Source: Bythopirellula polymerisocia (GTDB lineage Bacteria > Planctomycetota > Planctomycetia > Pirellulales > Lacipirellulaceae). Taken from it: a stretch of DNA of 64,000 nt. The notes beneath the pieces are model-generated. The model saw only the letters and a program-made list of their open reading frames with translations, was not told the DNA's origin and searched no databases. Below are positions 45,096-54,230 of this stretch, one piece after another. Within the stretch, counting starts at the first letter, position 1, and every line of letters starts with the position of its first letter. A program made the translations under genes and the position numbers. The DNA lies in the NCBI RefSeq assembly GCF_007860015.1, contig NZ_SJPS01000004.1, positions 255,567 through 319,566 of the forward strand. Direction: 5' to 3'.

Positions 45096-45761
45096 ATGCC
45101 ATCACCTCAACTACCTCCAGATCCAGAGACGATTCGTCGCACAGCGGCTGAAATCCTGCAAGGATCCGATTTTCGCATCGATCAGGATACTCGGGTTGGC
45201 GACACTATTGTCGACATAATGACTCAAATCATTAAGTGGATAGTTCTGCCTTTTCGCTGGCTGTTCGATGCGATGGATGGTTTGCCAAATGGAGTGTGGT
45301 GGTTGATTGTGATTGTCCTGGCAATACTTCTTGCGATATTGGTGGGACACATTCTCTATACGCTGCTTACCATTCTGAGTCCTTCGGTACGGAAATCAAA
45401 ACTTAGCTCGGCTTTCTCATCGAAAAAACCTCTCACTGCGGACCAATTCGAGCAGCTTGCTCACGAGGCATTCGCCCAGAACGAATATATTGTCGCAGTA
45501 CGTTTTCTATTCCGTGCGAGTTTAGTGCACCTCCAGAGCCTCGAGGGACGACTATTCAGCCCGGGACTGACCAACAGGCATTATTTGCGTCGCTACCGCA
45601 ATTCTCCATTCGTTAAATCACTGCAGTCTTTCGTTGATATCATTGACACTGCTTGGTACGGAAATGGAGTTTGTCGAGAAGCAGAGTATCTCAAGTGCCG
45701 CGAGGCCTACGCTGAAATCAAGCGTCAGACGAAGGAGGTCGTGCATGCTGACAACGCGTAG
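45096..45761 (+). CDS. DUF4129 domain membrane protein
   Basis: A 221-residue protein with a periplasmic or cytosolic N-terminal helix, one strong TM (about 68-92) and a C-terminal DUF4129 domain (about 110-215). The domain pattern is visible as QLAHEAFAQNEYIVAVRFLFRASLVHLQ, then LTNRHYLRRYRN, and AWYGNGVCREAEYLKCREAY. DUF4129 often sits at the end of transglutaminase-like membrane proteins beside MoxR and DUF58 genes. Its last 17 bases overlap the DUF4350 gene, implying coupled translation. Function unknown. Confidence 0.85.
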   Translation: MPSPQLPPDPETIRRTAAEILQGSDFRIDQDTRVGDTIVDIMTQIIKWIVLPFRWLFDAMDGLPNGVWWLIVIVLAILLAILVGHILYTLLTILSPSVRKSKLSSAFSSKKPLTADQFEQLAHEAFAQNEYIVAVRFLFRASLVHLQSLEGRLFSPGLTNRHYLRRYRNSPFVKSLQSFVDIIDTAWYGNGVCREAEYLKCREAYAEIKRQTKEVVHADNA

Positions 45762-47112
45762 TGTTATTATCGCAATCATCTCTGTTGCTATCCTTTCGGT
45801 AGTCTGCGGGCTTATTTCTTTGCTCTGGAGCGGCGCTACTTATAGCACTTTGGGCAAGGATTTCTACGGCACCCGCGCTGAGGGTTATCGGGCCCTTCAC
45901 GATCTCCTGGTAGCTTTGGAGTTTGAAACGGAGCGAGTTCTTATCACCGCCCCACCTCAAGACTCTTCTTCAACTAGCTACGTCTTATGGAATCCCCGAG
46001 ATAGCGTCGTGCAGAATGAACCGGCATACCTCAAGGGGCTTTTACGGTGGGTCCAGGATGGCGGATATCTCGTCGTAACTCCTAGTGTAGAAACGGGTGA
46101 GGAAAAGAATTCTATTTGTCCCCGATGCCATTCTTTGCGCTGTAGATGTATCCCTATTAAGTTGCTCAAAGAATTGGGTTTGGAAGATGTGACCATCGAG
46201 GAATACGAAATCCTGCTTGTGACACCGGATGAGCAGCTGGATACCGTCGATTCGAGTGATGATTCAGAAAACACAAATACCGATGCCATACGTGATGCTG
46301 TTCGAGATATATTTGAGGCCAAAGAACGTCCCACGACCAGATACTCTGTCGCCTGCGAAGGGGAATGGGACAACTTGAGTACTCAAGTTGAACAAGTCGA
46401 ACTTCCCAACGGCCCGTCTTGGAGAATTAACCTCGGTGAATTGGAACCGCTAGCTCGCATTGCGATTGACGATAAGAAGGGGGATGCTGACAGCACCTTG
46501 GCCGCGCTGTTCTCACTTGGAAAGGGGCGCGTTGCCGTCATCAGCAACCCCTACTTGGCTAGTAATGCCAGTTTGAGTTCTGTGGACAACAGTGTTTTAC
46601 TCGTCCATTTATTGACCGGATCGCGCTCACAAGTCGTATTCGACGAGTTCTATCATGGTTTGACGGTGCGCGGGAACCCGATTTGGCTTTTGTCAAAGCG
46701 ACCCTATGCAGTGGTCGCAACATCTATTCTGGCAGTGGTAGGAGTGTGGGTATGGCGACAGGCTATCTTCCTGGGGCCGAGCCGACTTGAAGAAACTGCT
46801 TCACGTCGCACACTCGGCGAATACATCGAGGCAATGTCCCGCTTCCTACTCAAAGGCCGGGAAAGCTCGAAGTTTGTCTTGACTGAAGTGCGTGATGGTG
46901 TCTTGTGGCATTTCTGCAAAACGCTAGGCTTACCTCCGCAACAACAAAATGTGGATGTTGTGCTGGGATTGCTCGCGAGGAGAACTCCCCAAAAGGCAAG
47001 TCAGCTCAATGCCGCTCTCAAATTTGCAGATGCGGTTCTAGATAATCCTCGGGCTCCCAAACAAGAAATCCTCCTTGCAACTCAAAAGGTGAGCGATTGT
47101 CTCTCAACTTAA
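45745..47112 (+). CDS. DUF4350 domain membrane protein with Cys cluster
   Basis: A 455-residue protein. An N-terminal TM (about 7-29) is followed by the DUF4350 domain, with the start pattern GKDFYGTRAEGYRALHDLLVAL and the GKGRVAVISNPYLASN end block. A second TM lies near 315-337, then a cytosolic helical tail. Unusually, it carries CPRCHSLRCRC near residues 125-137, a possible metal site in the predicted extracytosolic part. Start ATG 45745 has AGGAGG about 6 bases upstream inside the DUF4129 gene. Its final 16 bases overlap the MoxR gene, which starts at TTG. Confidence 0.85.
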   Translation: MLTTRSVIIAIISVAILSVVCGLISLLWSGATYSTLGKDFYGTRAEGYRALHDLLVALEFETERVLITAPPQDSSSTSYVLWNPRDSVVQNEPAYLKGLLRWVQDGGYLVVTPSVETGEEKNSICPRCHSLRCRCIPIKLLKELGLEDVTIEEYEILLVTPDEQLDTVDSSDDSENTNTDAIRDAVRDIFEAKERPTTRYSVACEGEWDNLSTQVEQVELPNGPSWRINLGELEPLARIAIDDKKGDADSTLAALFSLGKGRVAVISNPYLASNASLSSVDNSVLLVHLLTGSRSQVVFDEFYHGLTVRGNPIWLLSKRPYAVVATSILAVVGVWVWRQAIFLGPSRLEETASRRTLGEYIEAMSRFLLKGRESSKFVLTEVRDGVLWHFCKTLGLPPQQQNVDVVLGLLARRTPQKASQLNAALKFADAVLDNPRAPKQEILLATQKVSDCLST

Positions 47113-48044
47113 CCTATCAGAAGATACGCGACGAAATTGGCAAAGTTATCTACGGCCTCGACGACGTCGTTGAGTTCACTTTGGCTGCCTTGTTTAGCAG
47201 CGGCCACGTCTTGTTGGAAGGTCCACCTGGAACGGCTAAAACGCTACTTGTGCGAACCATTGCGGCGACACTCGATCTGGATTTTCGCCGCATCCAGATG
47301 ACCCCCGACCTGCTCCCTAACGACGTGACCGGTTCTTCCATCTATCGTGAGGATACGCGCGAATTCGAATTTCGCCGAGGCCCGGTCTTTACCAATTTCC
47401 TGCTCGCCGATGAGATCAACCGTTCGTCGGCACGCACGCAGTCGGCCCTGCTCGAAGCGATGCAAGAGCTTCATGTTACTTACGATGGCGTCTCGCACAG
47501 TCTCCCAGAACCGTTCATGACGTTCGCAACGCAGAATCCCATCGAGCAGGAAGGGACCTATCCGTTGCCTCTAGCCCAGCTCGACCGCTTTATGTTTAAG
47601 ATTATGGTTTCTTACCCTCCGACCTCCCAAGAAAAGCGTGTGCTCACCGAGCATCATGCAACGGGTGGTCGGTCTGATCCTGTAAAGATGAACGTGCAGC
47701 GAATTCTGAAACCTGATGACATCCTGGCAGCCCGCGCTACAATTCGTGGCACTCAGATTCGTGAAGAAGTGGTCGGCTACGTTTGTCAACTTCTGCAGGC
47801 AACGCGCGAAGACGATTTGCTCTCGGTAGGAGCCAGTCCTCGCGCAGGGTTGATGCTGTTGATGGCTGCCAAGAGTCTAGCGTGCTTTGATGGGCGAGAT
47901 TACGTGACTCCGGATGATATCCAGAAGGCACTGCAGCCTGTTATGCGACATCGGATCGTACTGAGTCCCACTGCCGAATTGGAGGGGATTTCCAGTGACG
48001 ATGTCTTGGCAAATATCATGGAAGTGGTTGAGGTTCCCCGGTGA
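47097..48044 (+). CDS. MoxR-family AAA+ ATPase
   Basis: A 315-residue AAA+ chaperone-type ATPase. Walker A EGPPGTAKT at 41-49, Walker B FLLADEINRSS, and the family block FATQNPIEQEGTYPLPLAQLDRFMF are all present, with the C-terminal lid after GASPRAGLMLLMAAK. MoxR proteins work with vWA or DUF58 proteins to activate or assemble client complexes. The start is TTG 47097, supported by AAGGTGAG upstream and by overlap with the DUF4350 stop. The next gene overlaps by 4 bases. Confidence 0.93.
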   Translation: MSLNLTYQKIRDEIGKVIYGLDDVVEFTLAALFSSGHVLLEGPPGTAKTLLVRTIAATLDLDFRRIQMTPDLLPNDVTGSSIYREDTREFEFRRGPVFTNFLLADEINRSSARTQSALLEAMQELHVTYDGVSHSLPEPFMTFATQNPIEQEGTYPLPLAQLDRFMFKIMVSYPPTSQEKRVLTEHHATGGRSDPVKMNVQRILKPDDILAARATIRGTQIREEVVGYVCQLLQATREDDLLSVGASPRAGLMLLMAAKSLACFDGRDYVTPDDIQKALQPVMRHRIVLSPTAELEGISSDDVLANIMEVVEVPR

Positions 48045-49363
48045 GGTTCCGTCCAGGTCCCAATCTGGTGCTCGCGATCCTGGCGTTGGCTTTACTCTCA
48101 CCGTTCACTTTCGCAGTGCCCCAGACTTGCTGGTTGATTCTTCTTGGCTTGCTTCCACTGTTAGCAATCACCTTTCGAGAGTATCGCCACCTTCATGGCA
48201 TGCTTGCCAAAATAGAGATCTCGCGTAGGCAACCCGCGGTAGTTGGCAGGGATGTCACATTCCTGGTCGAATTGGATATAGTCAACCGAGGAGCACAAGA
48301 AGCAATCGGCACAGTTCGAGACGTCTTGCCCAACGTGGCGATTCCCGACTTTCAATCAGAGCCAATCAGACTTGATGCTAAAGGAAGTACAACCACGACG
48401 AAACAACTGCGTATCCCCATTCGTGGCCTCTATGAATTGGGGCCGGTTTGGTTGAGGTTGCAAGGACCTTGGCAGTTGCTCGAAGGACAAAGAGTCTACG
48501 ATTGCCGGGCGTCTATCAAGGTGTTGCCGGAAACTTATGTCTCTAGAGAAGGACTCAGCGAAGACCAACAAGCCCAGCTACTGATGCTCGACAAAGTTAC
48601 TCGTGTGCGAAGTAGCGGAGCAGGAACTGAGTTCGAGTCACTTTCAGAGTATCGCCATGGTGATGATCCTCGTCGGATTGACTGGAGAACCACTGCCCGA
48701 ATCGGACGCCCAATCATCCGTCGCTATCAGGTCGAGCGACATCGAGATGTCATGATTCTCGTCGACTGCGGTCGTTTGATGGGGGCTCTCACGGAGACGG
48801 GATCCAAGCTGGATTGTGCGATCGACTCGACCCTCTTGCTGGCAGAAGTGGCATTGAGGTATGGCGATCGCTGCGGGATCGGTTTATTTGATGATCGGGT
48901 GAGGGGTTATCGTGCTCCTCTCTCGGGCGTCAGTTCCGTCCGCACGATAGCAGAGAGTATCTACAGTTTACAGTCTCAGTGGCGAGAATCCGACTTTGGG
49001 ACAATCTTTGCCGAGTTGCAATTGAAGCAGACTCGCCGCTCCTTGATCGTGCTCCTCTCGGATATCGTTGACGTTGAAACCACATCACGGTTCCGAACCT
49101 CCCTGGCTCGATTGGCAAAAAAGCATGTCTTTCTTTTTGCAGCTCTGCGCACTCCTCTACTTGAGCAAGTCGTCCATGCGCCGGTAAAGACTTTGCTGGA
49201 CGGTTCACGGAAGGCAGTCGCCTTTGAATTACTGCAACAGCGACAGAAAGCCCTGCACTCGCTCAGGCACGGTGGTGTGCATGTCCTCGACGTTGAGCCG
49301 AGCGAATTGACAGTTCCCTTGATTAATGAGTTCATCGAATTGCGTTGTCAGAATCTGCTGTGA
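48041..49363 (+). CDS. DUF58 protein (MoxR partner)
   Basis: A 440-residue protein. Two adjacent N-terminal TM segments (about 9-42) precede an Ig-like region, then the DUF58 core with FESLSEYRHGDDPRRIDWRTTAR near residue 200. A vWA-like fold follows, with MILVDCGRLM in place of a full DxSxS MIDAS, so metal binding is doubtful. It starts at GTG 48041, overlapping the MoxR stop (GTGA). Function is inferred from the MoxR-DUF58 pairing. It converges with the SpoIIM-like gene 11 bases away. Confidence 0.9.
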   Translation: MRFRPGPNLVLAILALALLSPFTFAVPQTCWLILLGLLPLLAITFREYRHLHGMLAKIEISRRQPAVVGRDVTFLVELDIVNRGAQEAIGTVRDVLPNVAIPDFQSEPIRLDAKGSTTTTKQLRIPIRGLYELGPVWLRLQGPWQLLEGQRVYDCRASIKVLPETYVSREGLSEDQQAQLLMLDKVTRVRSSGAGTEFESLSEYRHGDDPRRIDWRTTARIGRPIIRRYQVERHRDVMILVDCGRLMGALTETGSKLDCAIDSTLLLAEVALRYGDRCGIGLFDDRVRGYRAPLSGVSSVRTIAESIYSLQSQWRESDFGTIFAELQLKQTRRSLIVLLSDIVDVETTSRFRTSLARLAKKHVFLFAALRTPLLEQVVHAPVKTLLDGSRKAVAFELLQQRQKALHSLRHGGVHVLDVEPSELTVPLINEFIELRCQNLL

Positions 49364-49374
49364 GCTGGCCAGCC

Positions 49375-50388
49375 TCAGGCCAGATCATCGGATTTTAACT
49401 GTTCAAACTCTCTTGCCATCCGTTCCCGAGAGAGTCCTGTAGCGAAGTAAGTGATCCAAAACAAGGCAGTAATTCCTGCAAACAGCAGACGAGCAGTACT
49501 GTCGAGATGGCTTTGCCTTAAGTAGCTTTCAATCACAGCGGCAACAATCAACATCAATGTCACCCCCACACAAGTTGATCCTGCCTCGATTCCAGCACGT
49601 CGCAGACTTTCACCGCGGGAAACAATTCCTGGGTTTACGATGGCCTTGCCCAGCATTAGTCCACACCCTCCACAGAGAATAATGGCTCCAATTTCTGTCA
49701 CTCCATGGGGAAGTATCCAGGCCCAAAACTCCGTGGTAATTCCCGCTTGATGGTGAATAGCGACAAAGGATCCCAGCATCATTCCGTTGAACACCATTAA
49801 AAGAACCGTGGGAACTGCAGCAAGAACGCCTAATCCCATTGCCAGAATGCCTACCTTTAGATTGTGGCTAAACAGGAAAGAAGCGAAGAAAAACTTCCCA
49901 CCACCCCCCATGTCACGCCCCGATCGCAAAACCTGGAGTAGTTGCTCCTGGTTTGAGCCAGGCTGCCGAACGTCTTCGGCAGGCATCATGGCATAAGCTG
50001 CCTGAGGGTCTTGCGTTGATGCAAAATAGGCGAGCAGGCCTCCCAGGGTTACCAGTGCTGCTGAAACTAAATGATACTGCCAGTTCCGAGCGATCGCTCT
50101 GGCAAATCCTTCACGCAAAAAGGTGGTCATGCCGCGCCACAGTGAACGGCGCGGAGGTAAATAAATCATTTCATGGGCAGAGGAGACCAGACTGTTGAGA
50201 TAGTCCTCTAAGCGTTTGTCCGTACTACGAGTTGCAACTTGCGAGAGATGGATGGTCGTTTGACGATAGAGGGCATCCAGTCGTTTGAGATCATGAGGCA
50301 ACATACTCCGTTTGGATTTCCGATATCGCTGGACCAGAGATTCTAACTCATCCCAGATTGGCTTGTTACGTGTTACAAAACTACTCAT
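49375..50388 (-). CDS. SpoIIM/DUF95 family membrane protein
   Basis: A 337-residue membrane protein of the stage II sporulation protein M family. A cytosolic helical N-terminus of about 100 residues is followed by about six TM helices; the FNGMMLGSFVAIHHQAG...WAWILPHGVTEIGAIILCGGCGLMLG block is the family signature. Relatives outside Bacillus commonly lie beside MoxR, DUF58 and RDD genes, as here. No sporulation is implied. Start ATG 50388 with AGGA about 9 bases upstream. It points toward the MoxR operon (tail to tail with the DUF58 gene). Confidence 0.92.
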   Translation of the reverse strand: MSSFVTRNKPIWDELESLVQRYRKSKRSMLPHDLKRLDALYRQTTIHLSQVATRSTDKRLEDYLNSLVSSAHEMIYLPPRRSLWRGMTTFLREGFARAIARNWQYHLVSAALVTLGGLLAYFASTQDPQAAYAMMPAEDVRQPGSNQEQLLQVLRSGRDMGGGGKFFFASFLFSHNLKVGILAMGLGVLAAVPTVLLMVFNGMMLGSFVAIHHQAGITTEFWAWILPHGVTEIGAIILCGGCGLMLGKAIVNPGIVSRGESLRRAGIEAGSTCVGVTLMLIVAAVIESYLRQSHLDSTARLLFAGITALFWITYFATGLSRERMAREFEQLKSDDLA

Positions 50389-50487
50389 ACTAATTCCTGG
50401 TCCACCCGGGAATAAAAGATAGTGAATGACCCAGCAAAGCCCCTGGCCTCAAATGATTTGAACATAAGGAAACAAAGCTAACAGAGG

Positions 50488-50592
50488 AGAAAAAATAGAA
50501 CGCAGATGAGGCGGAATCACAAAGATCAGTTAGATTGATTTTTGATCCATCCGCTAGATCCGCGTTTGTCCGTGGCCCATTTCATTCTCATG
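50488..50592 (+). repeat. Repeat R1, diverged short copy
   Basis: AAATAGAACGCAGATGAGG on the left and AGATCCGCGTTTGTCCGTGG on the right match the arms of the other R1 copies, and CCCATTTCATTCTC follows as in the purL-purQ copy. The middle is AT-rich and shorter. Confidence 0.6.
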
Positions 50593-50727
50593 GCTTTCTT
50601 TCCATCAGTTTCCGCAGCATCCGAAAGTTTCAATCGCTATTATCATAAACAATATATTAAAGCTACGGATTCCCACAGATGAAACGCGGATAGGAAACAC
50701 ATTTGTCGCTTTTTCCGTGTTACTAAC

Positions 50728-50945
50728 GATACAAATCCTCGCAGCTTACTTAAATTTATTGAACATGACGTTACAGAGAAAACGGAGGGAATGGAAAGGT
50801 AGATATAGGAACGCTAATCAGCGCTAATCTAAATTAGTGAAGATTAGCGTAGATAAGTGTTTTTTTCTTCCTTGCTTTCATTCTCTGTTAACTCGGTTAC
50901 CTCCTGTTCCACGAATTTTGGTTGCGGCTAGGTACCGTGCTGGGA
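50728..50945 (+). repeat. Repeat R2, long copy 2
   Basis: About 218 bases aligned end to end with 42831-43072. Central hairpin GCGCTAATCT against AGATTAGCGT. The right end again reads CCTCCTGTTCC, GGTTGCGGC, GCTGGGAC. Differences from copy 1 are mostly in the spacer between the left arm and the central hairpin. Confidence 0.75.
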
Positions 50946-50987
50946 CTTATTTGATAGTGGCCACCCAACCGAGTCCACGCTTTCCCC

Positions 50988-51803
50988 ATGAACGAACGCA
51001 TCAATTTTGAGACGCCTGAGAACATTAAGATCTCCTACCAATTGGCGGGCCCTGGTACGCGGTTCTTGGCCTGGTTTGCCGACTGCATCTTTCTGACTCT
51101 TTTCTGTCTGTTTCTGCTGGTTATTTTCGTCGCAATCGGTTTTTCGGTGGACGGAGTATTTGGCGATCTATTCGAATCCAGCCGACGCGATGACCCGTTT
51201 CGGAAGGACCCGCAGTTCTCGATGGTGTTTCTTGGAATCTGGATAATGATTTGGTCATTGGGAAGCTTCGTCTATTTCGGGTTGAGCGAACTTTGCCTGC
51301 ATGGGCAAACCATAGGCAAGCGAATGTCGAAGATCCGAGTCGTAAAATCAGATGGTTTCTCCCTGGATCCCATCAGTATTTTAATTCGCAGCATCTTTCG
51401 ACTCATCGACCAACTACCCATACTATGGATTGTACCCGTATTGTCAGATTCGTCCCAAAGGCTAGGCGACATGGCTGCAGGCACGCTAGTTATTTCAGAC
51501 GAGCCGTCTGAAATCAGTCCCGTCCGCGAAATACTATGCGATCGTACTGCCGCCGAAAGCAAGTTTCGCATCACAGCGGCCATGCTCGCCCGTTCACGAC
51601 CGAGCGACTTCTCGGCCATCGAAACTCTCCTGGAACGCTGGTCAAGTCTCCATGAAGAAGAGCGAACCGCCCTGACAAGCACGATGGTCCTTGCCCTTGC
51701 CGAGCGATTACAGACAGAGGCGCCACCTCCCGCAGAGTACCAGCAGTATTTGGAAGACCTACTCGCCGCGGAGTATCGTAGGCAAAGTCGTAGTTTGGGT
51801 TAG
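50988..51803 (+). CDS. RDD family membrane protein
   Basis: A 271-residue protein with an RDD domain. TM1 (about 27-50) follows ISYQLAGPGTRFLAWFADCIFLT, with the family Arg/Asp pair; a second TM lies near 85-105. The block GQTIGKRMSKIRVVKSDG and the end RLGDMAAGTLVI are diagnostic. A ~90-residue soluble helical tail follows. RDD proteins are often encoded with MoxR/DUF58/SpoIIM clusters; some act as ion transporters. Start ATG 50988, no clear ribosome site. It is divergent from the SpoIIM-like gene. Confidence 0.9.
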   Translation: MNERINFETPENIKISYQLAGPGTRFLAWFADCIFLTLFCLFLLVIFVAIGFSVDGVFGDLFESSRRDDPFRKDPQFSMVFLGIWIMIWSLGSFVYFGLSELCLHGQTIGKRMSKIRVVKSDGFSLDPISILIRSIFRLIDQLPILWIVPVLSDSSQRLGDMAAGTLVISDEPSEISPVREILCDRTAAESKFRITAAMLARSRPSDFSAIETLLERWSSLHEEERTALTSTMVLALAERLQTEAPPPAEYQQYLEDLLAAEYRRQSRSLG

Positions 51804-51856
51804 CTTTCCACTCCCCATTCATCGCCTTGATCAGGAGTAGAAAGAGAGAGAAATAG

Positions 51857-51875
51857 AAAAAAGCCCCTCAGGGGC
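51857..51875 (-). terminator. Minus-strand intrinsic-terminator-like hairpin
   Basis: GCCCC (51863-51867) and GGGGC (51871-51875) form a short stem preceded on the plus strand by six A. Read on the minus strand this is a GC hairpin followed by TTTTTT. No minus-strand gene precedes it, so it may work bidirectionally to end the RDD transcript. Confidence 0.4.
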
Positions 51876-51959
51876 GGCAGAAGCGTCGTCTAGATTTGTT
51901 GAAACCTTCCGAAACAGACTACAATAAAACGGCGAGTTCTGAAGCGGAACCATTGCCAC

Positions 51960-52976
51960 ATGATGCCCAGCCTTATCCCGCGCCGCGGATTGACAATGTT
52001 TGAGGTTCTGGCCGTGATTGCCATAATCGCGGTCTTGATCGCAATCTTGCTACCCGCAATTCAGTCAGCACGAGAATCTGCTCGGCGTGCGCAATGCCAA
52101 GGCAACCTGTACCAAATCAACACTGCCACTCAATCCATTCATGCGGCAGAAGGGGCTCTGCCTTCGCATTACAATGGCACAGCACTCCCATACCCGCTCC
52201 GTGAATGGGATCTCTTTCATATGCACTCGTGGCGAGTACCACTGCTTCCTTATCTTGAGCAGGCTGCGCTAAAACAACAACTAAAAATGGACAAGCTGGC
52301 AACCGAGGTCGAGAATGAAGCAGTTGCCCAGAGTGTCGTGCCGACATTCATCTGCCCCAGCGGTGGTGACCCATCGAACATGAAAATGGGAAGAGCGGGT
52401 CTTAAGCACGGCTCTCTCGGTATTCCGCCGGACAAGAGACAGGAGAAAGACTTTTACCACATAGTCCGAAGTGACTATGATGCTATGGCGGGCATCCAGG
52501 TTCATTCCGATCCTCTCCCTGCCGACGTGGAATACAATTCGGTAGATTATGTTCACTGGGGTATCTGGGGATGGGCTGTTTTCGATACCCAAACGATCAC
52601 CGGTTCTCGATTGCTGCGATATCGCCGAGGAACATTCCGCGATGTAACTGATGGACTCTCAAATACGATCGCGTTTGTTGAACGCGGAGGCAAACCGATT
52701 GAAATGCGCAACGGCAAACCGGAAGTGACAGCCGACAACCCAAACGCTGAGTACCCCGGTCAGATTGGTTGGTCGGCCAGCAATACCTTTATCTGGTCAA
52801 TCAATAGGAACAGAGTCGGTGTCAACGAGTCCAACTCGATGGGCATCTACTCATTTCATCCCGGCGGGGCCAATGTTGCTATTGCAGATGGGGCAGTCAA
52901 GTTTCTTTCCGACGCCACCGATTTTGACATTCTCGTAAGTTTGTTCGGTCGCTCAGACGGCGGCTTGCCCAAATGA
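51960..52976 (+). CDS. DUF1559 protein with prepilin-type N-terminus
   Basis: A 338-residue protein of the family greatly expanded in planctomycetes. The N-terminus RRGLTMFEVLAVIAIIAVLIA is a prepilin cleavage/methylation site: a Gly-Leu junction with Glu at +5, then a hydrophobic helix. The DUF1559 domain follows (ARESARRAQCQGNLYQI) and ends with FHPGGANVAIADGAVKFLSD, the conserved H-x-DG end block. Probably a type II secretion/pilus-like pseudopilin of unknown role. Start ATG 51960 or 51963. Confidence 0.92.
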   Translation: MMPSLIPRRGLTMFEVLAVIAIIAVLIAILLPAIQSARESARRAQCQGNLYQINTATQSIHAAEGALPSHYNGTALPYPLREWDLFHMHSWRVPLLPYLEQAALKQQLKMDKLATEVENEAVAQSVVPTFICPSGGDPSNMKMGRAGLKHGSLGIPPDKRQEKDFYHIVRSDYDAMAGIQVHSDPLPADVEYNSVDYVHWGIWGWAVFDTQTITGSRLLRYRRGTFRDVTDGLSNTIAFVERGGKPIEMRNGKPEVTADNPNAEYPGQIGWSASNTFIWSINRNRVGVNESNSMGIYSFHPGGANVAIADGAVKFLSDATDFDILVSLFGRSDGGLPK

Positions 52977-54230
52977 AACCGAGGCAAAATATTGTTGGCA
53001 TACCGGCAAGAGTGCAAAGAGTAGAATACTGTCAGAACTTTTTGCCCTAGCCAATCTCCATCTTCGGTGTCCTGCGCAAGTGACGTGACTTGCTCGCGTT
53101 CCAGTCGCATCGCCAATCATTTTTCCCATTTTATATCCCTCCCTTCCTCCCACTCTCCCACTCTCCCATTTTGGTGGCCAAAAATAGTCCCTAAACACAG
53201 CCCCCTGATTCCTTATAATTACAATCGCAAAGCACAGGTTTTCTCTGTCCAATGAGCTGAGAAGTTCGCACCGGTTCAGATGCAGCGGACCAATCGACGG
53301 TTCAACGTTGGCCAGAGGGATGACTGGTGCTGCGCGAAGTTTGCTTAAGAGTTCGAGCGCTGGGGCGCCCCATTTTTTTCTCGCGATGAATTACCAATCA
53401 AGTGGTCGATTCCCCCCTGACAATTGTCAGGCTGGGCTATCTGCATGAATGGAGAGACTCGGGACGCCTGGACCGTGCAGCATAGAAGGTGATTGAGTGC
53501 AGGGTTTTGTATTACAAAACTCACCCCCACCCGGGCCGCCTCAAAAGACGTAAGTCATTATTCTTCAAGGTGTTGAGTCAAAATGAACCCGCGGTTAAGG
53601 AGGGGGTTTTTTAATAAAAAAAAGTTCAATCGAAAAATACCACCTGCAAACAACCTTCGCGTCGCCATGAGAAGGAGGGGGCACGCAGCTGCTCGGCTGC
53701 GTTTATGAACTCCAGTTTTAGATGGCGTGGCAAGGGGGCAGTCAAACATGAAGATGGGTGGACCCATCTGTCTAGATCCCATTCAGAAGTCTCTCGCAAA
53801 GGCGCTAAATCGCAAAGAATACATCTGGACTCGAATCTTTGCGACTTAGCGAGAAACCCATTCCCTGCCCCCCGCAACCTGACCAAGTTGAACCCCCAAT
53901 GGCAGGCGCAGCGCGCTTTGCTAGCAACCCTTTGGCGGATAAAAGCCGTGCAATGATAGCTGGCAGTGCCACCAAGGAGCACGTAGAAAATGACTATTGT
54001 GCAATGCCCAATGACCAACTTCAGGCCGAATAGTGGCCTCACTGGAGATTGCTCATTGGAAATTGGACAATCAATAGATGGCTTTCAAGCTTTACTAGGT
54101 TCTCCTCGCCGTGCCACCGAGTTCCGTTGACACACCCTGGACCAATTGCCATACTCCGCCCCTATTTTGCCCGCAGACCTGGGCTCAAGAACCGTTGATC
54201 TCTTCTCCAACCCACGGCAATTCGATCCGC
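52977..54230. other. Long gene-free region
   Basis: About 1.25 kb without a supported gene, the longest such gap here. It has pyrimidine-rich tracts (53140-53170), an imperfect inverted repeat at 53792-53854 and otherwise no recognised structure. The open frames 53626-54042 (minus) and 53839-54033 (plus) read through the inverted repeat and look spurious. A decayed gene or an unknown RNA is possible. Confidence 0.45.
53792..53854. repeat. Imperfect inverted repeat
   Basis: GGCGCTAAATCGCAAAGA on the left faces TCTTTGCGACTTAGCGAGA on the right, about 17 of 19 positions pairing, with a loop of about 16 bases. It resembles dispersed palindromes seen in many genomes; only one copy is present in this window. 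Confidence 0.5.

Larger units (their letters stand above)
50389..50987. other. Repeat-filled intergenic region between SpoIIM-like and RDD genes
   Basis: About 600 bases without a gene between divergent genes. It holds an R1-type copy (50488-50592) and the second long R2 copy (50728-50945), in the same order as at 42.5-43.07 kb. Promoters for both genes must lie within or between these repeats. Confidence 0.7.

Noticed and set aside
49375..50388. SpoIIM-like gene as evidence of sporulation
   Set aside because: The family is widespread in non-sporulating bacteria, and no other sporulation gene occurs here.
44266..51803. MoxR/DUF58 cluster as a defence or toxin system
   Set aside because: No nuclease, toxin or effector domain is present; the content matches widespread MoxR-DUF58-SpoIIM-RDD neighbourhoods.
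53626..54042. 138-codon minus-strand frame in the long gene-free region
   Set aside because: It reads straight through an imperfect inverted repeat and has no conserved-looking segment.
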